Below, in pieces: positions 10,961-23,402 of a stretch of DNA of 64,000 nucleotides. This DNA is from Hofstenia miamia (Eukaryota; Xenacoelomorpha; Acoela): assembly GCA_004352715.1 (NCBI GenBank), contig SCFE01000116.1:859705-923704 (forward strand), given 5' to 3'. Numbering within the stretch: the stretch's first letter is position 1; every line of letters begins with the position of its first letter. A program made the translations under genes and the position numbers. Below the pieces are notes generated by a model. That model was not told the DNA's origin, made no database searches, and worked only from the letters and a program-made list of their open reading frames with translations.

Positions 10961-12247
10961 TAGACTTATATGATAAAGAAAATTGCATCTTTCATTTTTT
11001 CAAAAACATTGCTGTTTTTCAATGTAAAAAATTCCACATGTTTCTAATGATTAATATCTGCCATTATTGCAATTGATTGCTTTTTGCCAATGTTTCCCAT
11101 CCATAAAAAATTCCCTATGCTTAATTCATTTTTTACAAATACAAAATGGGAAAATATGCACCTTACTTAAACATTACAGGCATATGAAGTATAGACTTAC
11201 ATGATAAAGACAATTTTGTTTTCTGAATAAATTATAAATGTGTGACACTATTAGTAGGATTATACATATACTTGCTTTCATTAATACACTATTATGATTT
11301 TAATTTTTTATAATGGTATTTGGTTTATGACTCTTGCTCACAGGCTTGTTGATAACTTTTCCATTGTATTGTGTAGTTGCCATACAAATGAGAATGTGTT
11401 TCCAGGCAATTCACTGTATTTGTAGTTGATGTATTGTTACACACTTGATTCCTCTTTGCTGGATATGATTGCCAATTGTTAAATTAATCAAAACTCCATG
11501 TTGAGTTCCTTTCTAAATGTACAAATGCTTGTAAATAGTGTATTATTCATAAAGGCACATTGTGTTTAGAATACAGATAATCAAGAATTTTGATAAAATT
11601 ATACCACTGTATAAAATCTGCTATAACCTGAAAAATTTAATACATATTCTGTTAATGTCATCCTAATGATACACCAAAGCAAAAATCATTTTGTATAATT
11701 TATAGTTTCAATAAGCTACTAGTTAAAAATAGAAATTTAAAATCCATGCAATTAAACAAAATATTCATCATAACAAAAATCATTATTTATAATTTAGTTT
11801 GAAGTACTAATTTCAAAAAATACTCAATTTAATGTGAAATATTATAATATAGATGGATTATGAAAACAAAAATATTGTCATACTTTGTTATTTGTATGTA
11901 GATTCATTTTGAAACCAAAACACATTGCTTTCAACCTTTGAGTTTTTGAAATTGTCTTCTAAACATACAAATGCTTGTAAATAGTGTATTATTCACATTT
12001 AAAAAATATAAGTGCACAGTATTTTAAAGATAGACTGCAAAGAATTTTGAGAGAAAATTGTAAACTAATATTTTGTAAGCATAGGAGTTCTACAATATCA
12101 GCCATATGTCAAGTGTCAGATATTGCTAAAAAAAATACAAATATTTATAAGTGCTTGATTAAAATACAAAAGTTAGAAAACAGAAATATTAAAAACACCT
12201 GAAATATTAGTACAAATGATGAAGGCAGAAACTTTAAATTCAGGGGA
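10961..12247. other. AT-rich DNA with a short direct repeat
   Basis: A near-identical stretch of about 38 bp containing ACAAATGCTTGTAAATAGTG occurs at 11512-11549 and 11958-11995. The words TATAGACTTAyATGATAAAG also repeat at about 10959 and 11192. No coding region is supported. Confidence 0.5.
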
Positions 12248-12704
12248 TCAAAGGTGTACAAATGTTTCTATATGTAGATTTATTTTGGATCTAAACCAAA
12301 GTCCCAGACTTAATTGAGGTGTCAAGTAGTAATTGTAGTAATTGTAGGCCTTTCCTATAAGAAAACTAGGAAATTGTGCAAGTGCATGATCTTGGCCTGC
12401 TTGTTGTATGATCAAAGGCTGCTCATATGAAAAGAACCATTCTTCAAAAGTTTGAGAGGTTCCATTGGCATTACCAGAAAATTTCCATGGTGTCATTCTT
12501 ATTTTTATATTGTCATCATTTGACTATGGTGGCAATTTTGAGCAAAACATTTTCTTATTTTGTTTTAGATTTTCAATTTCATTTAATTTGCTATTAATTA
12601 ATTGCATAATTAGTGGGTCCTCAAAATCTTTTAGGTGAAGTATCATCAATGGTAATTGGCATTAAATGAGAGAATTGGTTTTTAATAACAGTTGGGGTTG
12701 ATAT

Positions 12705-13713
12705 TTGAGCTGTGAAGAATCTCAATACCTCTCTGAAGCAGGATGTTGCCACAAGGTGGAACTCTATCTTGATCATGTTGAATTCATTTGTCATCAATTA
12801 CAATGAAATTAAGCTCTCTTTGGTTAATTTGAATGAATGTCTGGAAGAGATTGCTGCTATTGAGCTTCCTATTATTAATGTGATCATTACTTGCCTGACA
12901 CCTTTTCTTGATGCTACAAATCTGATGAGCATCCACGAAATCCTACACTTCATTTAATCATTCTAATTTTTTCACAATTGCAATGCAAGCTTAACCAATT
13001 ACTTGTTGGAGATGTGAAGTCTTTGGCCTAAGTTCTTCTAGATGATATCAAATTTAAATCCTTGCCAAAGCAAACATCATACCATTTCATTCCAATTTGC
13101 TCAATTCTTGATTTTCTAACAACCATAAGTGAATCTCCACCCAAAACCATAAAGTGGCAGAGAAGTTTGTACAGGATGCCTTGATGATGATGCCACAAAA
13201 TAATGAAGAACCAGTTGCTCCTCCTTCCAGGAAGCAATACAAAGGCTCCTTTTTTTATTCAGATAGTGAAGAAGAAATTGACTGCATGCTGCAAGTAGCC
13301 AATCCTGATTTCAGTGCTACTCAGAAGGATGAATATTCACTTTACCTAATAGAGTATTCCACACTAAATTTCTACATTTTAGCATTCTGGAGAAATGCAC
13401 CCTATGCAAAACTGAAGCAAATTTCTAGACCCTATTTGGGCATCCAAAGCTCCAAAACAATTTCAAAGGCCACATTCAGCTTGGCAGCCCTAACAGTCAC
13501 AGATAGACACAGTTCCCTCAATCCTGTGCACGTTAATGAACTTTTGGTTCTGTGAAATTGAAGTAGTAAACTATCTTAATCATTTTACTGTATTAAGCAA
13601 TTTATTTTTATAAATTTACTTTTGAATTCATTATTTTCTTAATACTTGTAGTTTTCAGTACTGGAACAGATTTTGGGACTGGGACTAAAAATTTGAGGTC
13701 CCACAAAGCTCTA
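12705..13713 (+). mobile_element. hAT element, 5'-deleted, with 8-bp target duplication
   Basis: An 8-bp direct repeat GTTGATAT flanks the segment (12697-12704 and 13714-13721), the signature length for hAT insertion. The ends TTGAGCTGTG... and the complement of ...TAGAGCTTTGTGGGACC are partly complementary (TwGAGCT). At 1.0 kb the element contains only the C-terminal half of a transposase. Confidence 0.65.
12712..13555 (+). pseudogene. hAT transposase C-terminal half, degenerate
   Basis: The first stretch (12712-12957) carries SLKQDVATRWNSILIML, the conserved TRWNS block, and LPIINVIITCLTPF. A degraded middle (12958-13153) reads LQCKLNQLLVGDVKSLA, stop, VLLDDIKFKSL. The last stretch (13154-13555) has YSLYLIEYSTLNFYILAFWR and ends with the dimerisation-type block ATFSLAALTV..RHSSLNPVHVNELLVL, where family members have a ...SAG..R..L.P..V..L..L pattern. 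At least one stop and a frameshift separate the parts. The N-terminal DNA-binding domain is absent. It is not functional. Confidence 0.75.
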
Positions 13714-14400
13714 GTTGATATACATGATGTCCTACATATTTGATAGTTGGATTGGGTCTTTTAGCAATCTTAGGAGTAGTGATATTTTCTTGGAATATTT
13801 GCAAACTGCTTAACTGAGCTTTTGTCTGTTATATTTCCTTTTGTAAAACCATATTTTCAGCTTCTTGTGAAATTAGCTTACTTGTTACTTGAATGTTATG
13901 TACATTGCATTAGTAAGCTTGTTTAACTAGATTTGTGTTGTATTGCAACAATTTAAATCATTTGTGATTTACCATTTCTACTTTTTGAAAACTACTGTTT
14001 TTCTCTTCTAGCAATTGATATTTAATAAGGATAGTGCAGTTTTCCTTATTAAAATATTAAATGAATATTAATTCATCCTTTTCATTAGTTAGCTGTTGGA
14101 CTTCTTGGAGTACTCAGTTCTCTTCATGAATTTGGTCAAATTGCCAGCAATTTTCTTTTTGTATAAACACAAATTTATCATTTAACTATTTGCCCTGATT
14201 TTCTAGAAATGTGATTCTAGCAAGGAGTTCCTCTCTAGGGCATTTGGTTTCTGATGTAGGTGGGATCTGACTAGGATTTTTGGGAGACCATTTTTTCTGG
14301 CTTCATGTGTTGGGCATTTTATTGATTGCTGTTAATGAGCTTCAACAGGTACTATTACCTGGCTTCATTATAACTAGGCTAGGCTGGCTGGGTTTTTCTG

Positions 14401-15739
14401 CAATTCTAAAAAATTTTTTCTCTTCCTGATGGCACTGAGAAATGGTGCTTCTATCTGCAATCCAAAAGTGAAAGATTCCATCTTCTTCTCAAAAAGATGT
14501 TCAACTTCTTGTCAGTAATATTGGAGATTCCACTGACAGCAGTATGGTTTATTATTAAACAATACATGTACTTGGAGTCCTGCAGTAGTCACCATGTGGC
14601 ATCAGTATGAAATCAGCTAACTATTTGCTACTATCCTAGCTTATTGAGGGTTTTGAGTCAATTCATGCATTTACTGATTCTACAAAATAATTTACTCCTC
14701 CTGCTGTTATACCCTATCCTAATATAAGTTAAAAGTAAAAGAGGAGATTGTGTTGGGAAGAGTGGCCACACTAGGGCAACCTGATACAGAAAACCTTTAA
14801 AAATCACAAAAGACTTGATCACCAATTGATTAAAAATAAAAATCCCTAACTCTTGGGTGCAAGTAGTGAACCTAAGTGCTTAGTAAAAATAACCTAAACT
14901 CAGTATGTTTTTCATCTCATGCACTTTAAGTGAAGGCATTAATAACAATTTTAATAATGAATTACAAGCAGTACAACAGACCTAGCTGTACACCTAACCT
15001 AAGTTAAAAGAAAATAAGCCAGCCAAGTCATAACACATCTGGGTGCCCTTTAACTATGCAGTTGGAAAGTTAGAAACATAATTTTTAACAAAAAGATAAG
15101 TCAAAATATAAAGTAAAAACAAATTTACTGAGAATAAACTGAAGAGAAATAAATGAACAATTCACTGATATTTATACAAATGAAAACTGGGAATTGTAAA
15201 CAAAACATACCACATGAAAATATGAATAAATAACTGACAGGTACAAATCAGTCATCTACTAGAGTTTTACTGTGCTGTTAAATTAGCAGAAATTCAAACT
15301 AAATTATATAGCACCATTGTCACTATGTTAAAATTACATTTGAAATAAAAAAATTGAAATAAATGAAAATGAAAAATAAAGAATGCAACAGCAATGAAAG
15401 TCTTTATGCCACAATACTTAGTGAGTAATAAAAATCTTGTTTTGTGTACATAAGATATAGTTTACTTTATGTTTTACAATACTAATAGTGTCCATGATTT
15501 TTAAATGGAAGCATAAGTGTCACACCTTCTACTGGGTGACAGAAAAGTATTTGGTGTTGAAAGGCAGAGTCTAAAGCCTCAAAGTCACCATCATTACCAA
15601 CAAAGAAGTAAAGTCAATGATCCCTTAAATATACAAATTGCTGCTCTTGAAAATCCAGTTAACAGACTTATGTTCTGTCAAAAGAGTAAGTTTTAATGTT
15701 TTGTACATGTATTTATACTATTCTTATAATCATGTGTTT
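14401..15739. other. Intergenic DNA, possible retroelement remains
   Basis: Many short words but no continuous frame or domain. It may contain untranslated parts of the fossil retroelement to the left, but I cannot identify LTRs. Confidence 0.3.
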
Positions 15740-18120
15740 TCCTTGTCTGCAATCAGATAAAACAATTTTTAGTAGTAATTATACTTGTGATGTACATTGT
15801 AATCCTGGACCCTATAACATAATTGAACAAGGATAGGTACAAGAAAAGCTAAGTTATTCAATTAAACAAGCAGAAATTGTCTGTGCAAATGCAAATGATA
15901 TAAGGAATTACTATAGTAAATTTTTAGAGTCTTTTTCAAGTTTTTTGTGACAACAACAATATTCCTTGTAAATAAAATGTAAATAATTGAGACAGGATTT
16001 TTTTTAGCTTTAGAAGTGTAGAACTTTCTTATTTGCCATCTAATGATATGATCATTATCTGTGGGGATTATTTTATTGTTTACTTAGACAATAAAGAATC
16101 TCATTTACTTAATAATCTTCTAATGGAACACTATCTGCATAGTATGAATTCTAGTATTCCAACATGCATCTAGACAACTAGTTCAACATTAACAGATTAC
16201 ATATTGACTAACATTAAAAACCAATTCAAATATTTCTGTTTCACATTTAGTCTTAGTGACCATAATTTAATATTCATATAATATTTGACTTAATGTATGC
16301 AAAAATAGCTTTAAAAAAATTGAAATAACAAAACACTCTCTGTGGAATTTTGATGCAGAAAACTTGATACACTGACCATATGTTAGAATGACATCTAAGT
16401 AAAATAGAGGACATTTGTTGATAAATATGCACCTGTAAAAAAGTTTTCAGTATGTCCAAATAATTCTGACAAATACAATTCTAATGATCATTAGTGCATG
16501 AAAAATTAAGCTTTAGACAAAATTTTTAAAGTGTGGAAGGGGACATCAAACTCAGCAGAAGACTATAAAGTGTACAGAGGTAGGAAATGAGTAACCAAAT
16601 TATTATGAAATGTCGCAATATATTCTGTAAGCTAAGCACAGAAAACAACTAGTGGAAAATGGCAAATTTGGTTCTCAATAGAATTAATAACCTGACATCA
16701 ATAAATTCTGATAACAGAATACTGAAAAATACCAGTGATATTGCAAAATACATGAATTCTACATTCATTAATATTGGAAAGATACAAAGGGAAGCATATC
16801 AACTACTCTAATAATATTGATCCACTACAAGAAAAATTCTTCATTAGTTTCACCTCCAAATTTGAAGTACACAAAATATTGAATCCATAACCAACTATAA
16901 GTTGAAAACGGCCTACAACAATCCCAAACTTTATTCATAAATTAGCATTTACCAACACTTTACCTTATCTTACATTTATTATCAATTTTTGCTTAAGTAT
17001 GCACTTGTTACGCCAATTTATAAAAATACAGACCAATATCAGTTATTCACATGTTGCCAAAAATATTTGAAAAAAGCTTATTGAAGCAAATGCTTAAATA
17101 CTTTACTACAGAAGAATTGTTATCACCAAACAATTTGGCTTTTGAAAAAACAGATATAAATACATACTTAAGTCATAACTAGGGACCTGATTCTTGGGTC
17201 TTAAAATCACTCAGATATTCCTTAGCATTTTTGAAATTTATAAAAATATGCTTTTTCAAGTAATTAAAATATTGTACAGGGATTTTTGTGAGAAAATCAC
17301 CATATAATCATATGTGAAAATTTGCAGCAATATTTTCCCTTATTGCAATGTTGGTTTGTGCCTTTTTACATGACTTATTCTTCATAAAACGCTCAAAATA
17401 TGAGTTTTTCAGTCATACTAATTTCTTAAAATGGGCAAACAGTGTCATTGAAAGTTGGATATTTATTTGTCTTAAATGATTATAAGTCCAGAAAAAAATA
17501 TGCTTTATAGGTACCTGGACATAATACAAATAGTTATCATAGGCAACTGAAACTGGCTAACAGCTGCCAAAAATAGCCTAAATATTGATGAGATTTCAGC
17601 AGTTGCATGTTAAGATTTATCAAAGCCTTTGACTATCAACCACGCCCATTTAATTAAAAATATAAATTCAGAGGTTTCTTAAACACATTTGCAGGTATCA
17701 TAAACAGAGAGTTAAACTAAATGGAATTCTCCCTGAGTGGATTTTTATTAAGAATGGTATTCCACATGTAACAATTTTGGGAACTTGACTGTTAATTAGA
17801 TTTGGTCAAAATATATAAAAATACAATACTACAATTTAGAGCCTGCTTGTTAATTGTTGAGTAGTACAGCCTTGCATTAATACCATATTAATTTAGGAAA
17901 AAATACACATTTTTACTAATTACATATCTAATAACAAATGCATTGGTGTTTAATGCATGGTTGATTGAAAAGAAAAGTTTTGGACATCTTAATACATATG
18001 ATAAACTAGGGATGGATCTGGTAAAAATAAACTTGATGTAGCAATTGTTATGGAAATGTACTTAATGCCAACTATAAATGATGCTTATATTGGAATTTTA
18101 GGATATAATTAAGGGAGGGA
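15740..18120 (+). pseudogene. Degenerate APE-type LINE (CR1/jockey-like)
   Basis: Three-frame reading recovers a LINE order. Near 15790-15825 is DVHCNPGP, typical of the start of CR1-like ORF2. At 16035-16282 is an endonuclease piece with IIICGDYFI (GDFN block), SSTLTDYILTNIKNQF and FSLSDHNLIFI (SDH block). At 16480-16790 is a linker ending DIAKYMNSTFINI. At 17010-17160 is a reverse-transcriptase start with RPISVIHMLPKIFEKSLLKQ, then DLSKAFDYQ near 17610 and KLNGILPEWIFIKNGIPH near 17715. Every segment has stops or shifts. No active-site YxDD is visible. It is an old insertion. Confidence 0.65.
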
Positions 18121-19518
18121 ATAACTGGGTTGAAAATCATTAATATGCTAGAAAAATGGCAAACTAAAGTTAAATCAATCCTAAATATCATGTGTGCTCA
18201 AAATAATTCAGTTTTACTTGATTCAAATATAAATGGCATGTGCCAGCTACTTTTTATAAGCTACCCTTACTTTTCCATGAAATACTCATCATCAGTGTTA
18301 ACCAGGATTACAATTAGTTAATTTCTAAAAGAAATAGGGATGATTTCAGTGAGTAATGGATACATTATGAAAAAAACCCAAAGAAAAGGCTCAATTGTAA
18401 TATGAGAATGATGATGTAGCATGCAATAATAGTTTCAATAAGCAATAATAATCTATTAAGAAGCACACTGATAAAAGACCAAGTTAATTTCCATTTGCAT
18501 TAGTTATTACAATTTTAAAATCATCAATGTTACTGTAATCCCACTCATTTATTACTTTAATTCGTAAAACCTGTTCATAATCCACTTCTTGAACATCACT
18601 ATAATTTGGATATCTCCATGATGAGTTGGAACTTCATCATCATCAAAAATGTGTGATAATTCCATTTGAAACATATTCTCAGCATCTGTCTGTTCAGTGA
18701 TACACAAAGAACATACATCTTCATATTCTTCATCAATTTCTTCAGATATAAGCATAATTCTTTGATTAACTTGATCATGGTAAAATTTTTTTTCAAATTC
18801 AAAATTTTCATAAATATTGAAATCAGATTAAAAGAAACAGTGAAACATGAAAAATGTAAAAAATTCTCTAACCTCCATAGCTTTACTCTTTCTCTCTCCT
18901 TCTTCTTTGCATGTCTTTTCATAAAGTTAATATAACAGTGCTTTATTCCTGTGTCAGACTTGATAAAATTAACCCCAAATGCTTGTTGCCATAAATATTT
19001 AAAACTTAGAGCACATAAATGTATAGCTGAATGTCTTATCCATGTCTGCTGTCTTCTGTTTCAGTGCACTAAAACACTAGGTTCAAAGTTGATAATTACA
19101 CTAATTACTTTATAAATTCTTGGTAATTGATTGCTGAACTAAAAAATGTAGATTTTCTCTTGGTCTCTCATTTTTCAACAAATACTTAATCCAACCATTT
19201 TACTCACTAAATCTTACCATTTTATTCACTATATGATTACTTGTACAAAAAATGTAAGCAAAACATAACAAATAATTAATTCAAGACAATTTCATATACA
19301 CTTTATCAATAACTAATTAAGTATTTTGGCTTAATAAATGAAGAACAAATTCTAAACAAAGCATCTTTTGAAATGTATGAAACTACATATATTATTACTT
19401 TGCAATAACTATTCTTTATTTTTTGCTGCAAATCAAAAGAGTTTTGTAAAAAGTAAAGTTAGTAATAGAAGTGCATTAAGTCAAGAACCAAATACATTCT
19501 TTGTTTTCAAAGCCAATT
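18121..19518. other. AT-rich intergenic DNA
   Basis: Overlapping short frames on both strands around 18550-18935 have low-complexity composition and no family motif. I see no gene. Confidence 0.4.
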
Positions 19519-19787
19519 GTCAGAAAGAAAAGCAGATACATGTTTTTTTCAATGGGAACACATTTTCAAATAAATCCATTTTGAGTGTTTGGATCAACCA
19601 AGATGAAAAGAGCTGTGGCACATGGAATTTTGATTTTCAATGNNNNNNNNNNNNNNNNNNNNNGTCAGAAAGAAAAGCAGATACATGTTTTTTTCAATGG
19701 GAACACATTTTCAAATAAATCCATTTTGAGTGTTTGGATCAACCAAGATGAAAAGAGCTGTGGCACATGGAATTTTGATTTTCAATG
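19519..19787. repeat. 124-bp duplication around a 21-N gap
   Basis: 19519-19642 and 19664-19787 are identical and separated only by 21 N (19643-19663). This is the expected look of two overlapping contig ends that were not merged. The real genome probably has one copy. Confidence 0.9.
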
Positions 19788-19899
19788 CATAAAAGAACCT
19801 TTATGTTACATTATTTTAAAGTTTAGTTTGCCTACTTTTAAAACATCACCCTTGTACTTGCCCCTAATATAATTTTATCAAAATGATCATGAGATATGC

Positions 19900-20215
19900 C
19901 CTTGTACAAGTAAAGTGTGTAAAAGCAATCACAAAGGAGGTTATGTTTGCATTTATATAAAAGAAGATATTTTTGCAACCATTGTTGATAAGTCAATTTA
20001 TATAGAAGTATTATGGATAAAAATTGAGAAACAAATGCATTCCAAAAAAAGCAGTATTCATTGTGGCAGTCTACTGTCAACCAAATCCAAAGGAATATTC
20101 TAACTCTGTTGTATCTATAAATTGATTTATAAAGTCTTATTTATTCAGCTTGCCCTGATGCTAAGATATTAATTGGTGATAACTTTAATAGAGTAGATTG
20201 TAGTGACATATGTAG
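19900..20215 (+). pseudogene. LINE endonuclease fragment
   Basis: The translation gives GGYVCIYIKEDIFATIVDKS, then with one frameshift VFIVAVYCQPNPKEYSNSVV and a degraded ILIGDNFNRVD. The order GG..IYI...IE..WI.I...VAVY.PP...ILIGDFN is that of the APE-type endonuclease of non-LTR retrotransposons. It is a short, broken fragment adjoining the R2-type LINE on its right. Confidence 0.6.
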
Positions 20216-22240
20216 TCAGCTAAATACTGATAAAGTAAGGCAGTGCAGGACAGGTGCAGTGTAGGTAAGGGGAAGATTATAGAAACTGCAAGAGAATAGC
20301 TTAAGCAGAGATTAGTTGCAGAAGCTGAGAAACTGAGAAAGTATAGGGCAAGGGCAAAGCAAGCAAGAAACAATATGAAGTTTGAGACCCAAGAAGGAAG
20401 ATTCTACAAAGAACTTGATGCAGGAGGAAAGGCTACAGCTAAAGCAGGCAAGGATGCAGTAAGGTTCTGGGAGAATATATGGGGAAGTGAAGGACTAGAG
20501 ATAGAGAGTTTACAGATGCAGAAAGAAGTCAGGCAAGAAGAAGAAGTAATCACAACTGCAAGGCTGAAGGAGGCTCTAAAGAAGATGAAGAACTGGAAGG
20601 CACCAGGCAGAGATGAGGTACATGGGTACTGGCTGAAGAAATTTGCAAGTGTTTATGAGAGACTAGCAGTAGCATTGGAGGAGTGTGTGGTGAGTGGGTG
20701 TCCAGAATGGATGGTGGTGGGAAGGACATTTCTGATACAGAAGGACCCAAAGAAAGGTAGTGAGGCAAGCAGATTCAGGCCAATAACATGTCTGCCAACA
20801 ACATGGAAATTGCTAACTTCAGTGATTTCAAATAATCTGGCATGTTACTTAGAACAGAATAGGTTGATACCAGAGGAGCAGAAGGGATGTAGGACAAAGA
20901 CAAGAGGATGCAAAGATCAGTTGTTAATAGATCAGACAGTGGTGGAGAATTGTAGAAGAAGGAAGAAAAACTTAGCAATGGCATGGATAGACTACAGGAA
21001 GGCATATGACAGCATATCACATAGGTGGGTATTGAGAACACTAGAGGCCAATGGAGTTTCATGGAAATGGGTTGAGTTTCTAGGAAGAGAGATGGGAAGT
21101 GGCAGACTGAGATAGATGGGCATAGGTTGAGGTTTAGGCAGGGTATATTCCAGGGAGACAGCTCAGCACCACTACTGTTTGTAGTTAGCTTAATCCCTAT
21201 CACAGAAAACTTTAAGGAGACAGGCATAGGGTATAAAATGGAGAAGAATGGTAGAGCAGTGAGTCACCTGTGGTACATGGACAACCTGAAGATGTATGCT
21301 AGTTCAAGGAAGATGTTGCANNNNNNNNNNNNNNNNNNNNNNNNNNNNNNNNNNNNNNNNNNNNNNNNNNNNNNNNNNNNNNNNNNNNNNNNNNNNNNNN
21401 NNNNNNNNNNNNNNNNNNNNNNNNNNNNNNNNNNNNNNNNNNNNNNNNNNNNNNNNNNNNNNNNNNNNNNNNNNNNNNNNNNNNNNNNNNNNNNNNNNNN
21501 NNNNNNNNNNNNNNNNNNNNNNNNNNNNNNNNNNNNNNNNNNNNNNNNNNNNNNNNNNNNNNNNNNNNNNNNNNNNNNNNNNNNNNNNNNNNNNNNNNNN
21601 NNNNNNNNNNNNNNNNNNNNNNNNNNNNNNNNNNNNNNNNNNNNNNNNNNNNNNNNNNNNNNNNNNNNNNNNNNNNNNNNNNNNNNNNNNNNNNNNNNNN
21701 NNNNNNNNNNNNNNNNNNNNNNNNNNNNNNNNNNNNNNNNNNNNNNNNNNNNNNNNNNNNNNNNNNNNNNNNNNNNNNNNNNNNNNNNNNNNNNNNNNNN
21801 NNNNNNNNNNNNNNNNNNNNNNNNNNNNNNNNNNNNNNNNNNNNNNNNNNNNNNNNNNNNNNNNNNNNNNNNNNNNNNNNNNNNNNNNNNNNNNNNNNNN
21901 NNNNNNNNNNNNNNNNNNNNNNNNNNNNNNNNNNNNNNNNNNNNNNNNNNNNNNNNNNNNNNNNNNNNNNNNNNNNNNNNNNNNNNNNNNNNNNNNNNNN
22001 NNNNNNNNNNNNNNNNNNNNNAATATGTAGAATAGCAACCTAGAGGATCCCTACTAGAGGTCACTAAGGAGTTAAAGAAGATAAGAACTGAGAGTGAAGA
22101 GCAAGCAATAAGAACAAACTGGGTGAAGAAGCATATAGACAGAAGAGTAGAAGTAAGTGATAAGTGTAGGCTATGTAAGAAAGAGGTGGAGATGAGAGCA
22201 GAAACAATAAATATTTCTTTTGCAAGTTGGTGTTTGAGCA
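20216..22240 (+). pseudogene. R2-superfamily LINE (reverse transcriptase plus C-terminal zinc knuckle)
   Basis: A 246-codon open frame (20375-21115) covers the reverse-transcriptase fingers and palm: KKMKNWKAPGRDEVHGYWLK, FRPITCLPTTWKLLTSVISN, PEEQKGCRTKTRGCKDQLLI and the first catalytic block AWIDYRKAYDSISHRWVL. After a frameshift near 21105-21127 the next frame gives FRQGIFQGDSSAPLLFVVSL and then YMDNLKMYASS, where active enzymes have a YxDD-type motif; the second Asp is Asn (AAC at 21283-21285). A 701-N gap follows. Right of the gap is TNWVKKHIDRRV, then CRLCKKEVE, the C-terminal zinc-knuckle region of elements with a restriction-like endonuclease (R2/R4/Dong type). The DNA is visibly more GC- and purine-rich than its surroundings. 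It is inactive. Confidence 0.8.
21321..22021. other. Assembly gap, 701 N, inside the R2-type LINE
   Basis: The reading frame of the element resumes on the right side with expected C-terminal sequence, so the gap plausibly spans the thumb and start of the C-terminal region. Confidence 0.95.
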
Positions 22241-22454
22241 TAGTAATTATTTAAGAACTCATTGAATTGATGATGAATAGTTATTTTAGAGTTTAAAATA
22301 TTGAGGTTATATATACAACATATGAAGAAATTATAACACACCTTGAGTGACGTCATCTCTGCTCTCACTCAGACTTAAATAAATTTATGTCCCTATCGTA
22401 ATACATGCACACTTTTACAAATATGTGTTTATAAGTAAAACTTTTGCATTATTT

Positions 22455-22766
22455 TTATTTCCATGGCATTGGGGTTATTCTCAAATTCAAGTTACACATG
22501 ATAAAGTTTTCAAAATTGAAACAGATCTTATATTGACCCATCCTAATGCAATTGAAATCATAGTACATTTTCAATACAAATTTATAAAATTACTGAATTT
22601 TTTTTGAATTACTAGGATTATGCCATATTTTGAATCATTTTTTCATTTCCATGTCATTGGGGTTATTCTCTAATTCAAGTTACACATGATAAAGTTTTCA
22701 AACTTGAAACAGAAGTTATATTGATCCGTCCTATTGCGATTGAAATCAGCATGTTTTCATTTATAT
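22455..22766. repeat. Two tandem units of ~188 bp
   Basis: The units share ATTGGGGTTATTCTC, TTCAAGTTACACATGATAAA, GTTTTCAAAnTTGAAACAGA and TCCTAnTGCnATTGAAATCA, offset by 188 bp (22471 vs 22659). They are about 85-90 percent alike by eye. No coding content. Confidence 0.75.
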
Positions 22767-23402
22767 AAACCAATCAAAACTATTCCAACTAGAATTTACT
22801 TTAGTAAATATTAAACCCGTCAAATTGTTAATGAATTTAATTCGGATGTACATATTCTGAACAAATCAAAATTGGTTTGAAATCATATTATACATTTACG
22901 ACAACGTTGTGTTACATGGCAGAACGGAGCTATTTCACATGAAAGGAATTATTCATCATAAAAAATACTGACAGCAGGGTGCCACTGAACGAGGCCGTTT
23001 GGAATCTTAATTTGTCCGCTCACCAGCTGAAAGGGACATAAAAATTTTTCATAGCAGTAGCCTTAACTGAATCTGTTTGATATTTTACAAATGGAACATT
23101 TTTTTCTTGAATGAATTTGGATTACAAATAACTTCTGACTTCTAAAAGAGACTCAAACATCAAAGTACTAATCTAAATTTCATAGAATAAAAGTATCAAA
23201 AATTCATTCCACTGTATGTTGCATATTGTTGTAATTTCTTAAGCATTCAATTTTTTAATGCGTTCATTAGAGATTTGTGGTGTAAATAACACAGCCATTG
23301 CTACATACACATGGAATTTTGTGGTTTTGAATCCCACTGAATCTTAAATTCAATCAATACATCAAATATAGTACATTTTTGTTTTGAATATTATCGTTTC
23401 CT

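Larger units (their letters stand above)
12248..14400 (-). pseudogene. Fossil gag-like retroelement ORF, split by a hAT insertion
   Basis: On the minus strand, 13722-14400 translates with interruptions into a coiled-coil-like stretch (ARITFLENQGK, QLTNEKDELI, KLISQEAENMVLQKE). After skipping the plus-strand insertion at 12705-13713, the frame resumes with QLINSKLNEIENLKQN, and 12248-12496 gives a stretch with FSGNANGTSQTFEEWFFSYE and FPSFLIGKAYNYYNYYL. FSG...FEEWF...L.G.A..YY is the layout of the capsid part of LTR-retrotransposon gag proteins. Stops and frameshifts are frequent. No protease or reverse transcriptase was seen nearby. The assignment to a retroelement is inference; the continuity across the insert is seen in the sequence. 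Confidence 0.4.

Noticed and set aside
18552-18935. Overlapping frames on both strands
   Set aside because: Low-complexity translations with no motif, and mutual overlap in opposite strands argues against coding.
20550-21227. Minus-strand frames over the R2-type LINE
   Set aside because: Antisense shadows of the reverse transcriptase, whose plus-strand reading has clear family motifs.
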